Numbered from the stretch's first letter, positions 7,753-17,079 are shown. The stretch is DNA of 38,078 nucleotides from Deltaproteobacteria bacterium (GCA_031263485.1 JAISFS010000322.1:1-38078); one strand, 5' to 3'. The notes: generated from the sequence alone by a model not told the origin. Translations and numbers: made by a program.

Positions 7753-9972
7753 ATGCGGAACCTCTACCGAAAGATTGCCTCCTTAAAGCACCTGCTCCGG
7801 ACGACCAACCGGAACCTCAGGGCAAGGGGCCCCCAGAAGGACCTGAAGGCATTCTGGGCAAACGAAGGCAGGAACGCTGCGGATCTGCGCGACTCCCTGG
7901 CCCTCTTCCGGGAGATCCTGGCGGAAGACGGGTGCCTGGGCGGCCCGCTGGGTTCCGCCATGAAGGCCAGGATAGGCTTCGGCCTCTCCGACCGGCTGGC
8001 GCGGCAGGGCATGATGGCCGAGGCGGACGAGGTGCTGAGGGCAATCGATGGGATCCGCGACTCCCTCCCTCCGGACCATCCCGATCTGGAGGACGTGCGC
8101 ACCGCCTGCGGGCTGGCCCTCATGAGCCACGTGCTCGTCTGCCTCTTCCACGTTGACATCCCCGAGGCCAAGGCACGGCTGGCCATGATGGACCGGCTGG
8201 GGAGCTCGGACATGAGCCTGAGGCAGAAGGCCGGTGCCGCCTATTACCTGGCCTACGAGTGCCTGACGGTCGAGCGGGACGCGGAGTACGCCGAGAGCCT
8301 CATCGATGACTTTTTGCCCTACCGCGACCGGATTAGGGAGCGTTCGGTGGACCGTACCGCCGAGAGCTACTCCCGACCTCGGGACGCGGCCTCGGCTCCG
8401 GAAAAAGACGACCCGGCGGCCCCGACCGTCCACGACTTCCCGCTGGCGCTGGGCATGGACGGGCAGAGGCTCATGATGCTGAACCTGCCCGACGATCTCC
8501 CCCGGGTCGGCATGGAGGAGAACACCGCCGAGATCCTGGCCTCCATGGACATGCTCCTCATGGTCTACTGGGGTTCCTCGGGCGACGTCGAGCGGAGCCT
8601 CAGGCGGTTCGAGGAGCTGACCAGCTGGGGTAGCCAGGGGAGCATCCGGGCCCTCCAGGCTCAGGCCGCCGTCTACATGGTCCATTACATCGGCCTCAAG
8701 GACCCGGACGCGGCGCTGGCGTTCTTCCGCAGGATTTTCGGGGAGAAGGGCGGCGAGCCCGCCGGCTCGGGCTTCTCCGAGGAGAAGGCCCATGCCGGTG
8801 TGAACCTCCTGGGCGCCATGAGCCTCCACAAGCGCCCGGAGGAGTGCCTGCGCATCTTCAGGGCCATGTACCAGCGGCCGTACTTCCACCGGAACCCCGA
8901 CATCTCCAGCCGAGCCATCCTAGCGGTGGTGGACTGTCTGGCCTCCCTGGGCAGGATTTCCGAGGCGCTCGCCGTCTTCCGGCTCGTCCCCGACTTCGGG
9001 CCATCCATGGAGGTGAAGGCGATGCACGGCCGCGCCGCGGTCACGCTGATCCACTATTCCGGTCTTTACGGCACCGAGGAGGACGCGCGGGAGATGTACG
9101 ACTACATCATGTCCTTCCCGGATCAACGGGAGACCTGGGCGATGCGCTCGCGTACCGGGGCCGCCATGGCCACGTTCTACGAGCTCAAGGGCAATCTGGG
9201 CGGGGCACTGGGCATCTTCAGGACCATGCTCTCAGGCCGCGGGAGCCCGGAAGAGGATCTTGACCGGGCCGAGGCCGCGCATTCGGTCATCCGGCTCATG
9301 GGCCGCGGCCGGGACGGCCACGCGGCGCTGGAGGTCTTCCAGGCCCTGGGCCCTTGGGGCTCAGGCTCCGAGGAGATGGACATCCAGCGGGCCGGCGCCC
9401 TGGTGAACCTCATCCTTATCCTCGGCAAGGCCGGCATGACGAGGAAGGCCAGGGACCTTTACGCCGGCATGCCCGGCTGGGGCTCCTCCGCCGAGATGGA
9501 TCTGATGCGGGCAAAGGCCGCCGTGAACCTCGTGGCCGTCCTGGAGGAGGCGGGCGACGCCCGCAAGGCGCAGGCCGTCTTTGACCTCATGGGCGTCTGG
9601 GGGGGGCAGCCCGAGCTCTGTTGCGAGAAGGCCAAGGCGGCGGTGACCCTGATCGGCCTTTACGGTCGGCTGGGCGAGCCCCGGAAGGCCCAGGCGGTCT
9701 ACGACAGCCTGCCCCAGCATGACGTCTCCCCTGCCTTCCAGGACCTCAAGGAGAGCTGCCTGCTGAACCTCCTGACCGCGCTCGCCATGGCTCGCCGTTG
9801 GACCGAGGCGCTTCAGGCTGCTACCGGCCCCGCGGCCGGGCTCCTGTCCTCCGGGAAAAGGGAGGAACTCCTGAAAAGGCTCGACATCCTGATGACCAGG
9901 ACCGAGAGCATGGGCGGCAAGGAGCGCAGGAAGGTCCTGCGTTTCCTGGCCGAGCGCCTGAGGAACCATTAG
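7753..9972 (+). CDS. Large alpha-helical (TPR/PPR-like) repeat protein
   Basis: A 739-residue protein when started at the ATG at 7753. The frame stays open upstream to an ATG at 7576, but that part is Pro/Arg-rich and looks non-coding; neither start has a strong ribosome site. Most of the protein is degenerate helical hairpins. Near the C-terminus three successive units each span 40-41 residues and share the pattern R/K-A-x-A-A-V-N-L then A-G-x-x-R-K-A-x-x-x-F/Y, ending near W-G (DARKAQAVFDLM, EPRKAQAVYDSL). The pattern recalls PPR or TPR repeats but is longer than the usual 34-35. No signal peptide or membrane segment is seen. Such solenoids bind proteins or RNA; the partner is unknown. The 947-residue gene downstream is of the same general kind. 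Confidence 0.75.
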   Translation: MRNLYRKIASLKHLLRTTNRNLRARGPQKDLKAFWANEGRNAADLRDSLALFREILAEDGCLGGPLGSAMKARIGFGLSDRLARQGMMAEADEVLRAIDGIRDSLPPDHPDLEDVRTACGLALMSHVLVCLFHVDIPEAKARLAMMDRLGSSDMSLRQKAGAAYYLAYECLTVERDAEYAESLIDDFLPYRDRIRERSVDRTAESYSRPRDAASAPEKDDPAAPTVHDFPLALGMDGQRLMMLNLPDDLPRVGMEENTAEILASMDMLLMVYWGSSGDVERSLRRFEELTSWGSQGSIRALQAQAAVYMVHYIGLKDPDAALAFFRRIFGEKGGEPAGSGFSEEKAHAGVNLLGAMSLHKRPEECLRIFRAMYQRPYFHRNPDISSRAILAVVDCLASLGRISEALAVFRLVPDFGPSMEVKAMHGRAAVTLIHYSGLYGTEEDAREMYDYIMSFPDQRETWAMRSRTGAAMATFYELKGNLGGALGIFRTMLSGRGSPEEDLDRAEAAHSVIRLMGRGRDGHAALEVFQALGPWGSGSEEMDIQRAGALVNLILILGKAGMTRKARDLYAGMPGWGSSAEMDLMRAKAAVNLVAVLEEAGDARKAQAVFDLMGVWGGQPELCCEKAKAAVTLIGLYGRLGEPRKAQAVYDSLPQHDVSPAFQDLKESCLLNLLTALAMARRWTEALQAATGPAAGLLSSGKREELLKRLDILMTRTESMGGKERRKVLRFLAERLRNH

Positions 9973-9995
9973 GGGCGCGGGGGCGGTTCTTTGCC

Positions 9996-10014
9996 GTCCC
10001 GGGCTTTCCGGGAC
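9996..10014 (+). terminator. Hairpin after the 739-residue repeat gene
   Basis: GTCCCGG (9996-10002) and CCGGGAC (10008-10014) form a perfect 7-bp stem with a GCTTT loop, 24 bases after the stop codon. No T-run follows directly; T-tracts begin about 60 bases later. It may end the transcript. Confidence 0.35.
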
Positions 10015-10266
10015 ATCCTTGAGAAGTGCGGGGACATGTCGCGGGGAATTTCAAGGCAGCCGGAGGATTTTCCGGTCTTTTTTTCCGGTCGATGTCCCTC
10101 GCGATTTTTTTCCGGGGGCGGGACGTTCGGAATTTTTTTTCGTGCCCGTCAATTTTTCCCCTGGAGCGGGATTTTCCGGAGCGAGTTTTCCCGGCGGCCA
10201 GGTTTCCCCGAATCGCGTGTTTCGGCGCTGATTTGCCCCTCGCGCGGTTTTTTCCCGGAACGGGCC

Positions 10267-10327
10267 GATACCGCGCGGATTCCCCGAACCTGGCGTATCG
10301 CGCGGGTTTTCGCGCGCGAACGCCGTG
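10267..10327. repeat. Diverged 45-60-bp repeat, copy A
   Basis: It shares the core ATTCCCCGAA, then CGTA and CGCGGG at the same spacing, and a trailing GCCGTG with copy B near 10748-10815. Outer GATAC and GTATC give partial dyad symmetry. It resembles an extragenic repeat family with only two members visible here. Confidence 0.5.
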
Positions 10328-10747
10328 CGCGGCGTCTTTCGCCTCCGCCGGCATCCGGCGTCCCCGGAGCGGTGTCCGCGAAACGCGCTTTTCACGCGGG
10401 GTTGTCGGACCCACGTCGGTTTCCCGCGATTTCCACGCGTCCCCGCGGGCGAAGACGCGGCGAACGGCGCATCCGAACAGCCTTGGTTTCAGCGGAGTTT
10501 GGCAAGCGGCCTTTCGTCGGGCAGCACATGGTGCTATTATGGATCAACAGCTTGATCGCGCGCGGGATCGCCGGCGCGCGGCAGCCAGACGCGGCTCCGG
10601 CGAAACGGGACGTTTGGCGGCGGCAGGCCGCCGGACGGCAGGGACGTTCCGCAGACCTATGTTTTTTAGCCGCCAACGTCGCCTTTCCGGTTGCGCGTTG
10701 ACGTTTTGAGGCGGCACGTAAATTTTTTTTGGGCCTTCCGCAGGGGA

Positions 10748-10815
10748 GGTACCGCATGTATTCCCCGAATCTCGCGTACCTCGCGGGATTACGGGTTCCG
10801 GGGGCATGAATGCCG
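10748..10815. repeat. Diverged 45-60-bp repeat, copy B
   Basis: Second copy, in the same orientation as the one at 10267. It contains GTACCGCATG, ATTCCCCGAAT and CGCGGGATTACGGG, and ends with TGCCGTGAAGG. Both copies read in frame on the minus strand as ARYARFGE followed by RY, which could be chance or the trace of a coding repeat. Confidence 0.5.
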
Positions 10816-11476
10816 TGAAGGCCGGCTATTGCCAAAAGACCCGGCAGGGTGTATTTATTCTGTAAGCAATCTTTCCGGACAGTTTCGTCCTGCGGGACGA
10901 AGGGTTCGCGGCGGTCGCGGCGCCGGGGGTCACCGGGCTCCCGGCGGCGCGCCGCAAGGCGCCGGGGACGGCAGGCCCCGGCGGGGTAGCAGTCCCTACG
11001 CGTCCGCGCGGCAGGGTCGAAACCCTTTGCGCCCTGCTCGCTTCGGCGGGTCATCCGCCGCCCCGGGATGCTTCCGTGTTAGGCTTGATCTCGGAAGCTG
11101 ACTGGGGCAATAATATCGTCGCTCCCCTCATTCGGAATCGTCGGTGCAGATGTCGGCCGCTCAAAGGCTCGTTCCGCGGCGGTCGCCGACGCGTCCACTT
11201 CAAGGCGATTTCGCCGCAAACTGCGAACGCGCTTGGCTTCGGAACGGTGGCCAAGGCGTCCGGCGGCGCCCGGACTCCGGGCACTGCACTGAAGGCGGCC
11301 TGGGCCGCCGGACAGGCGAGGGCAGGCTTCGCCGGGTCGTGTGCCGACGCCCGCGCGTCGGATTCACGCCGCCGACAGGAAAAATTGACGCGCCCCGTCA
11401 ATGACGGCGCCCGTCTCCCGGAGCCCATGGGAATCCCGGGCCGACCCCGCGCCCGCGCGGGGCTCCCGAAAGGAAC

Positions 11477-14320
11477 GTGAAGTTGCAGAAGCCCGAACGT
11501 CCGGATAGGGGCCGAAGTTGTGCCCGTCTCTCGAGAGCGAGGCTTCTCGCCGCGCAGTCGCTCGCGGACGCGAGAGAGTATGCCGGAGCGGGATCGGCTG
11601 CAGGCGTCGTCCTGCGGGAAGCCCTCAGGGCTTCGGGCGCCACGTCCGGACTCGGCCCCCCCGAAGATACCTCGGCGTTTTTGACCGCGCGCTACCTGGA
11701 ATCCGGCCTGGACAACGGCCTGGAGGAGCTCCTTCGGAGGGCGGCCGCGGGCGCCACGTTGCGCGAGGGCTTTCAGGGCCAGGCTCGACGGAAGGCCTCA
11801 GGCGCCAGGGATCCCGCCCGACGCGATCGCGCGGGAAAGGAACCCGTGCGCCGAGATCGTTGTTGCCGCGGTTCCGCGAGTCGGGAGCCGGACGGTTCGG
11901 CGGCATCGGCAGATCGGGATGAGCTCCGCGCCTGCGGATGGTTCCTCCTGGTCATGGGGCTGTTGGGCGAGGGCCGCGTCCCGGAGGCCCGGGACGCGTT
12001 CGTGGAAGGCGCGGCCTCCTGTCGACGGCCGGTCCTGACGTCGATCGGCGCTGCGGCCCTCACGCTCAGGCTGTTCCTCGATGCCCCTCTGGGGGAGGGA
12101 GCGCGTGAAGCCTTCGGGATCCTGAAGCTCATGGCGGCGGTGTTGCCCGCGACCGTACCGCGACCACCTTCCGTCTCCTCCCCTTCCGTCTCCTCCCCAA
12201 CAGCTTTACCTTATTCGTTTTCCCCATCCGCGCCTTCATCTTCTCCATCCGTTGCCGATGCTTCCGGTCGCTCCCCTTCATCGGGAGAAGTGACCTCTCG
12301 GTCGGGGCGCCCCGACCCAGGCCCGGGATCTGCGGACGTGCGAGCAAGGCCGGTGTTGACGCTGGTGACGTCCGCTCCGTCCACCGCGCGCGAGAGCGCG
12401 GGAAGCGGCGAGCGCGAGCCCCAGAAAAACGGCGTGCGCGGGAGCTTGGGAAACGGCATGCGCCGCGACACGGGAATCGGCGGTCGCGACGGCGCGGGAA
12501 TCGGCGGACGCGACGGCGCGGGAAGCGGCCAGCGCTTCAATCTTCCCAGGGCGTTACTTTTTGCCGCGGATGCGCGGGACGCCGAAGAGATAGCGGTCGG
12601 CGCGGCTGCGGGCTTCATTATAATGGCAGCCATGGAAGGCGACTTCGAGTCCGCATCCCAGGCCGCAACCCTCTTCGCGGGGCAGCGCGGGACGGAAGAG
12701 GGCGGAGCCGTCGTCCGTGCGAGACTTTACGCGGAGGCGTTACGCGATCCGTCGGCAGGGATAGACAGGCTAGTGGCAGCTGCGGCGCCTTCCGGGCTTG
12801 ACGCCGAAAAGATTCGCGCGCTGGCGCTCGTGACGTCTCTCCGCAGGGCCGCGGACCACGGCAAGCTCTCCAGGGCCGAGGCGAGGTTCTCCGAGCTGTG
12901 GGACATGGAGGACGACGGTTCTTTCGCGGATCTGTCCTACGTGAAGGCCAGGGGCGCGTGCATGCTGATGGAGCTTTACGGAGAGCGCCTCATGTTCGAT
13001 GGGCTCCAGGGAATCTTCAAGACCGCGGATGTCCTGGAGAACCGCCACGACGTGGCGGTCGAGAAGTTCCGGGCTTCCGTGCGAATCATCGCCTCCTACG
13101 CGGCCGGCGGCGAGCTGGAGCCCGCGCTGTCGCTTTACCGTCCGCTCGCGTACCTGGAGGGCCTGGGGGAGTTCACCCGCATGAGGGCCGCTGCCGCGGC
13201 GGCGCTTTCGGCGGCGTTCGCCGAGCGGGGCATAGTCGCGGAGGCGAGGGCCCTGTACGCCGTACAGGCAGAGCTCTGGGAGGCCTCGTCCTCGGGTTGC
13301 CCGCAGGAGCTCTTGAAGTCCCCAGATCCGCTGGGCATCGTGGCCGCGGCCGCCGACCCGTTGCGGTGCCACGAGCGGGAGGCGTTCCGCTTCGAGGAGG
13401 AGGCGGGGCTGGAGGAGGGCATGTGGGTGGATCGCGCCCGCGCGGCGGCATCGCTCATGGACGGCTATGCCGCGGGAGGGGAGGCCGCCGAGGCCCTGGC
13501 CGTTTACGCCGAGCTGAACGTTCCGGAACCGGCCCTGCTCCCGCCCGCCCTCAGGCTGGCCGTCACGAAGGGGATTTTCGAGGCCAGCCTCAAGATCGGG
13601 AATCTGGAATGCGCCAAGGAGGCCATCCTGGGGGACGGCATGGATCTGCCGCCGTTGGACGCGCTCCAGGAGGGCCGTGCCGCGCTGGCCGGGTCACTGA
13701 TGACGGCGCTCGCGATCCGCGGGGATTTGGACGGGGCGCGTTCGGTCTACGACGCGCTGGAGTTTCCTGGGACCGGCCCCAAGGCCGGTCATGCCAGGGC
13801 CTACGTCTCCGGCAAGATGGCGAGCCTTCTGGCTCAGGGGGGACAGCCTGCCAAGGCAGCCCGGCTTCTTGGTTCGGAAAGCTTCATTGAGGACCTGCGC
13901 GACCATCCGCTCATAGCGGCCAAATGCTCTCTGGAGCTGGCGGAGTCCTTCGTGCGAAAGGGTTGCCTGGACAAGGCCAGGGCGATCTGCGAGTCAGGCT
14001 CTCTCGAGCTGGGCGTGGCGGACGCCGCCTCCGGTAAGGCCATGGCCACGAGCTCCGCCATCGCCAGGCTCTGTCTGGACGGGGATCTTGATGCCGCGCG
14101 GAGGCTCTTCGAGGAGCTTCCCGACAGCCGCAGGTCCCGCAAGTCCGCCCTCTACAGGTTCATGGCGTCCATGTCCCTGATGGACGCGTACAGGGAGACG
14201 GGCAACACGGAGGGGCTGGAGTTCATCCGCCGCTGCGTGGAGGGTTTCGGCACGCTGGAGGCCAATCTCTACAACAACCGGGCCGGAAGCCCGGAGGACG
14301 ACGGCACGGACGGCTGGTAG
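11477..14320 (+). CDS. Large alpha-helical repeat protein with a low-complexity insert
   Basis: A 947-residue protein. A GTG at 11477 and a TTG two codons later both follow an AAAGGAAC ribosome site; GTG is used here. The first 215 residues are helical, with one repeat-like stretch. Residues about 225-350 are a Ser/Pro then Gly/Arg low-complexity region built on DNA tandem repeats (a 15-bp pair at 12167-12196 and 24-bp units from 12471). From about residue 360 to 930 there are degenerate TPR/PPR-like helix pairs, for example GDLDGARSVYDALEF and GDLDAARRLFEELPD. The tail is acidic. No signal peptide or transmembrane segment is clear. It is similar in architecture to the 739-residue protein upstream and probably a distant paralogue. 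Function unknown; a scaffold or nucleic-acid-binding role is possible. Confidence 0.72.
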   Translation: MKLQKPERPDRGRSCARLSRARLLAAQSLADAREYAGAGSAAGVVLREALRASGATSGLGPPEDTSAFLTARYLESGLDNGLEELLRRAAAGATLREGFQGQARRKASGARDPARRDRAGKEPVRRDRCCRGSASREPDGSAASADRDELRACGWFLLVMGLLGEGRVPEARDAFVEGAASCRRPVLTSIGAAALTLRLFLDAPLGEGAREAFGILKLMAAVLPATVPRPPSVSSPSVSSPTALPYSFSPSAPSSSPSVADASGRSPSSGEVTSRSGRPDPGPGSADVRARPVLTLVTSAPSTARESAGSGEREPQKNGVRGSLGNGMRRDTGIGGRDGAGIGGRDGAGSGQRFNLPRALLFAADARDAEEIAVGAAAGFIIMAAMEGDFESASQAATLFAGQRGTEEGGAVVRARLYAEALRDPSAGIDRLVAAAAPSGLDAEKIRALALVTSLRRAADHGKLSRAEARFSELWDMEDDGSFADLSYVKARGACMLMELYGERLMFDGLQGIFKTADVLENRHDVAVEKFRASVRIIASYAAGGELEPALSLYRPLAYLEGLGEFTRMRAAAAAALSAAFAERGIVAEARALYAVQAELWEASSSGCPQELLKSPDPLGIVAAAADPLRCHEREAFRFEEEAGLEEGMWVDRARAAASLMDGYAAGGEAAEALAVYAELNVPEPALLPPALRLAVTKGIFEASLKIGNLECAKEAILGDGMDLPPLDALQEGRAALAGSLMTALAIRGDLDGARSVYDALEFPGTGPKAGHARAYVSGKMASLLAQGGQPAKAARLLGSESFIEDLRDHPLIAAKCSLELAESFVRKGCLDKARAICESGSLELGVADAASGKAMATSSAIARLCLDGDLDAARRLFEELPDSRRSRKSALYRFMASMSLMDAYRETGNTEGLEFIRRCVEGFGTLEANLYNNRAGSPEDDGTDGW
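12167..12196. repeat. 15-bp tandem duplication inside the 947-residue gene
   Basis: Two exact copies of CCTTCCGTCTCCTCC encode a PSVSS repeat. They keep the frame, so the Ser/Pro linker can change length without breaking the gene. Confidence 0.8.
12471..12535. repeat. 24-bp minisatellite inside the 947-residue gene
   Basis: Units at 12471-12494 and 12495-12518 differ by one base and encode GIGGRDGA; a partial third unit follows, and more worn copies lie upstream from about 12398. The unit is a multiple of three, so copy changes only alter linker length. Confidence 0.75.
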
Positions 14321-15180
14321 CGCCGGGTTGCCGCGGAGGACGGCATGAGGGAGCCCGTTTCCCTTGTGCCTGAGGGCGCGGGGTCTTGCTGGCCGTTTCC
14401 TCTCGCCTAAGGCTTTCCGGGGTTCGGGTGGAGCTGACGGCAGCTCGGAGCCTCTGGGGCGACACGCTCCTGCGGGTTGGCGCTCATGCGGGCGTGTGGA
14501 CGGCAAGGAGATTGGCAGGCGAGCGAAGCTGGGCTTGGCGACGGCCGCGGAGGGGGTGGTGGGCCATTCGGGGTAGTTCCACGGATGGGGCGCGGGGGCG
14601 GTCTGGGCGGAGGCGTCCGAGCGGGCTTCGGGACGGAGGCGCCATGAATGCGCGATAATTTTTCTGGAAGACTTTCAGGAATACAAGGGAAATCTAAAGC
14701 AGGCAATAAAATATTGTTGCATTATGGATTTTGCCCTCGGAAGGCATGAGGTCCGGCAATCGTTTAGCTTGAATTGCCGGAACTTCCAGATTATCGGTAT
14801 CCCTTGACTTCGAAAGCCGGGATGTCCTCGGGGCGGGATGCGGCTTCGGTCGTGGCGCCGGACGTTGCGGTAGCCTGCCGGATCAGGTCGAAGAGGTACC
14901 GTTGCGGGGATGCGGCTTATCGGCCATGCGCACCACAAAAAAAAACGCGAAAGCCTTCGGGCGGCGCAAGCTGCCGGGGGCTTTCGCGTTTAGGGGATAA
15001 CGTATCGGGAGAATCCGGCTGTAAAATCCTGACATGGGATTAGGGGTTAACGTCGATATTTCACGATTTGAGGGACAGTCCGGGACGAGCCGGAGGTTTT
15101 CGCGCCTGATCCGCACGGTCTATGCACCGCCTCGCCCCCGCGCAGGCAACCCAGATCCGCCTGCGGGCGCGACCGCCCGG
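14321..15180. other. Non-coding stretch between convergent genes
   Basis: No convincing gene. It separates the 947-residue gene (plus strand) from pcm (minus strand). The only clear element is the intrinsic terminator at 14937-14991. Confidence 0.5.
14937..14991 (-). terminator. Strong intrinsic terminator of the SprT-like/pcm operon
   Basis: AAACGCGAAAGCC (14943-14955) pairs with GGCTTTCGCGTTT (14979-14991). Read on the minus strand, the stem is followed by nine T residues (the A-run at 14937-14945 on the plus strand), the classic form. It lies about 190 bases past the stop of pcm. Confidence 0.85.
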
Positions 15181-15843
15181 CTACCCCCTCGATGGCCTGT
15201 GGTCGCGCATGAGCGGCACGAACCTGCAGGCGACCAGGGTCCTGCGGCTCACCTTGCCGTCCGCGCCGCGGGAGTAGAGGACCAGGAGCTGGCCCCCGGA
15301 GTCGCCCACGGGCATGACGAGCCTCCCCCCGAAGGCGAGCGAGTCCCGGAGACCCTCGGGCACGCTCCGGCTGTAGGCCGCAGCCAGCACCGCCTCGAAG
15401 GGCGCCTCCTCGGGCCAGCCCAGCGTTCCGTCCCCGAGCTTCAGGGAGACGTTGCGGACGCCCACGCGCATCAGGTTCGCCCGGGCGAGGTCGAAGAGCG
15501 CGGGCACGCGCTCCACGGCGTAGACCCGCGCGCACAGCCCGGCCAGCACCGCGCTCTGGTAGCCGCAACCGCAACCGATCTCGAGGACGCGGTCGGAGGG
15601 CTTCAGGTCCAGCGCTTCGGTCATGAGGGCCACCATGTAAGGCTGGCTGATGGTCTGGCCGTGGCCGATGGAGAGCGGCCCGTCCTGGTAGGCGTGGGTC
15701 GCCAGGCTCTCGTCCACGAAGAGGTGCCGCGGCACGCGGCCCATGCACTCCAGGACCGCCTTGGAGGCGATCCCTCGGCGCTCCAGCTGCTCGGCCACCA
15801 TGAGCGCCCTGGCCTTCGAGTACATGTCCGGACCGTCGGACAT
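15181..15843 (-). CDS. pcm: Protein-L-isoaspartate O-methyltransferase
   Basis: A 220-residue protein, close to the usual family length. It methylates L-isoaspartyl residues of damaged proteins with S-adenosylmethionine, starting their repair in the cytoplasm. Visible landmarks: VPRHLFV (residues 37-43), the substrate loop PLSIGHGQTISQPY (56-69), SAM motif I VLEIGCGCGYQSAVLA (86-101), and ERVPALFDLA (111-120) with the acidic residue that binds the ribose. Motif I has GCGCGYQ where GTGSGYQ is usual, a small cysteine-rich variation. The region that normally reads as a TAAA-type loop is AAAYSRSVP. It starts about 9 bases after the stop of the SprT-like gene, so the two are almost certainly co-transcribed. 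Confidence 0.93.
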   Translation of the reverse strand: MSDGPDMYSKARALMVAEQLERRGIASKAVLECMGRVPRHLFVDESLATHAYQDGPLSIGHGQTISQPYMVALMTEALDLKPSDRVLEIGCGCGYQSAVLAGLCARVYAVERVPALFDLARANLMRVGVRNVSLKLGDGTLGWPEEAPFEAVLAAAYSRSVPEGLRDSLAFGGRLVMPVGDSGGQLLVLYSRGADGKVSRRTLVACRFVPLMRDHRPSRG

Positions 15844-15852
15844 AAGCCCCCC

Positions 15853-17079
15853 CTAGCCTATGCGGCCGACGGGGCCGCCGTTGCCGCCGCCCCCGACCGG
15901 CGGGCGGATGGAGAGTTTCCTGCCAGCGGCCGCGCCGGCGCCGGCGGCGTTGGGGGAGCTCCAGGAGGCGGAACTCGTGTGGCGGGTGGTGCCCATGGAG
16001 GGGAAGACGGACCGCACGAACTCGTCCAGGCCCTTGTCATGCCTGACGGCCACCTCGTTGGATGGCGGGGCGTCGGGCCGGCCGCCCTCGGACGGCTGCT
16101 CGGCCGCGGCTCGGCGGCCTTCCTTCATCTTGGTGGTGAAGGCGTTCAAGAGGGAGTTCATGAACGCGTTCTTGGCGCCCAGGCCCTTCTCGCCCAGTCG
16201 CCAGGCCTGCGGGCGGTAGGCCTCCCAGAGGGTGTCGCAGCGCTCGTTCAGGAACGCCCAGACGTACTCGGCCATGGCGAGGTTCATGGGGAGTCCCAGA
16301 AGCTCGATCTCCTTGCTCTCCCGCGCGGTGGACGGATCGTAGTTCCATGTGTAGATCCCGGCCACCCCGAAGAACTCGATGAGGATATGCAGGATAAGGC
16401 TGTGACGAAGCGTGGGTCTGCTGCCCTGCATCGGGATCGTGAGCCTCCGGTAGGGCTCGTTGTCCGGGCCGTGGTCGATGGTCGCGGGGTCGATGCTGTA
16501 GCGGGCGAGGATGCGCTCGGCGGCCGAGAGCGCGGCCGCGGACTCGTTGGTGTTGTCCGAGCCGGCCAGGGCCAGTAGCTTCTTGACCTTGTCCAGGACA
16601 GGCTTGAGTTCCGCGTCCTCGGCGTCAGGACCCAGGGGGCACGGCGGCGGGGCCGACAGATCCGAGAAGCTCATGGACGCCTTCCAGTAGAAGGGGTCCA
16701 GCTGCATCCTCCGGCAGACGCTGATGAACGTGGGCCCGTGGGCGGGCTCGTTAATCGCGGCGAGAGGGTAGAGGTCGGTCACCAGCTGGTGGGCCGTCTC
16801 GTGGCCCAACACGCCCTTCACGGGGAGCCAGCGGGTCTGGTCCAGAAGCCTCTCGGAGAGGGCGATGACGCGGCCCTGGGGGATCCATTGGCCCCAGAGG
16901 GAATCCAAGGGCCGCAGGTCCAAGGCGGCGCCGCGGGCGCCGGGGAAGCGGGAGACGAGCTTCAGGTGCTCGCGCTGGCACAGGCGCAGGAGGGAGTTTT
17001 TCAGACGGCTGCGTTCGGCGGGGGGAAGATTGGATGTATTCAATGTCTGCTCCTGGATTGCCGGGGCGCCCGGAGGCAC
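15853..17079 (-). CDS. SprT-like zinc-protease domain plus DUF2786 protein
   Basis: A 408-residue protein. Residues 93-97 are HETAH, a HExxH zinc site; HGPTFISVCRRM (114-125) supplies the HG segment seen in SprT-like metalloproteases. Residues about 160-200 (LDKVKKLLALAGSDNTNESAA and on) match DUF2786, a short helical domain often joined to such proteins. The C-terminal third is variable and ends in a Gly/Pro-rich tail. The frame opens with a GTG at 17079, but a TTG at 17043 has a better ribosome site (AGGAG), so the protein may start 12 residues later. Substrate unknown; eukaryotic Spartan relatives cut DNA-protein crosslinks. Pairing with pcm hints at protein-damage control, which is inference. 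Confidence 0.82.
   Translation of the reverse strand: MPPGAPAIQEQTLNTSNLPPAERSRLKNSLLRLCQREHLKLVSRFPGARGAALDLRPLDSLWGQWIPQGRVIALSERLLDQTRWLPVKGVLGHETAHQLVTDLYPLAAINEPAHGPTFISVCRRMQLDPFYWKASMSFSDLSAPPPCPLGPDAEDAELKPVLDKVKKLLALAGSDNTNESAAALSAAERILARYSIDPATIDHGPDNEPYRRLTIPMQGSRPTLRHSLILHILIEFFGVAGIYTWNYDPSTARESKEIELLGLPMNLAMAEYVWAFLNERCDTLWEAYRPQAWRLGEKGLGAKNAFMNSLLNAFTTKMKEGRRAAAEQPSEGGRPDAPPSNEVAVRHDKGLDEFVRSVFPSMGTTRHTSSASWSSPNAAGAGAAAGRKLSIRPPVGGGGNGGPVGRIG

Larger units (their letters stand above)
9973..11476. other. 1.5-kb G+C-rich spacer with T-tracts and repeats
   Basis: Between the two helical-repeat genes there is no convincing gene; long frames on both strands are Arg/Pro/Ala/Gly-rich by-products of high G+C. 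Visible structure: T-tracts of 7, 7 and 8 bases beginning at 10078, 10105 and 10133 (27-28 bases apart), several TTTTCC-type blocks up to about 10260, and a diverged repeat pair near 10267 and 10748. A promoter for the downstream gene should be here, but none stands out. Confidence 0.5.

Noticed and set aside
10392..11054. Long minus-strand frame in the G+C-rich spacer
   Set aside because: Composition is Arg/Ala/Pro-rich without a pattern of helices or strands, and no ribosome site is present.
15034..16578. 514-codon plus-strand open frame
   Set aside because: It is antisense to pcm and the SprT-like gene, which have strong family motifs.
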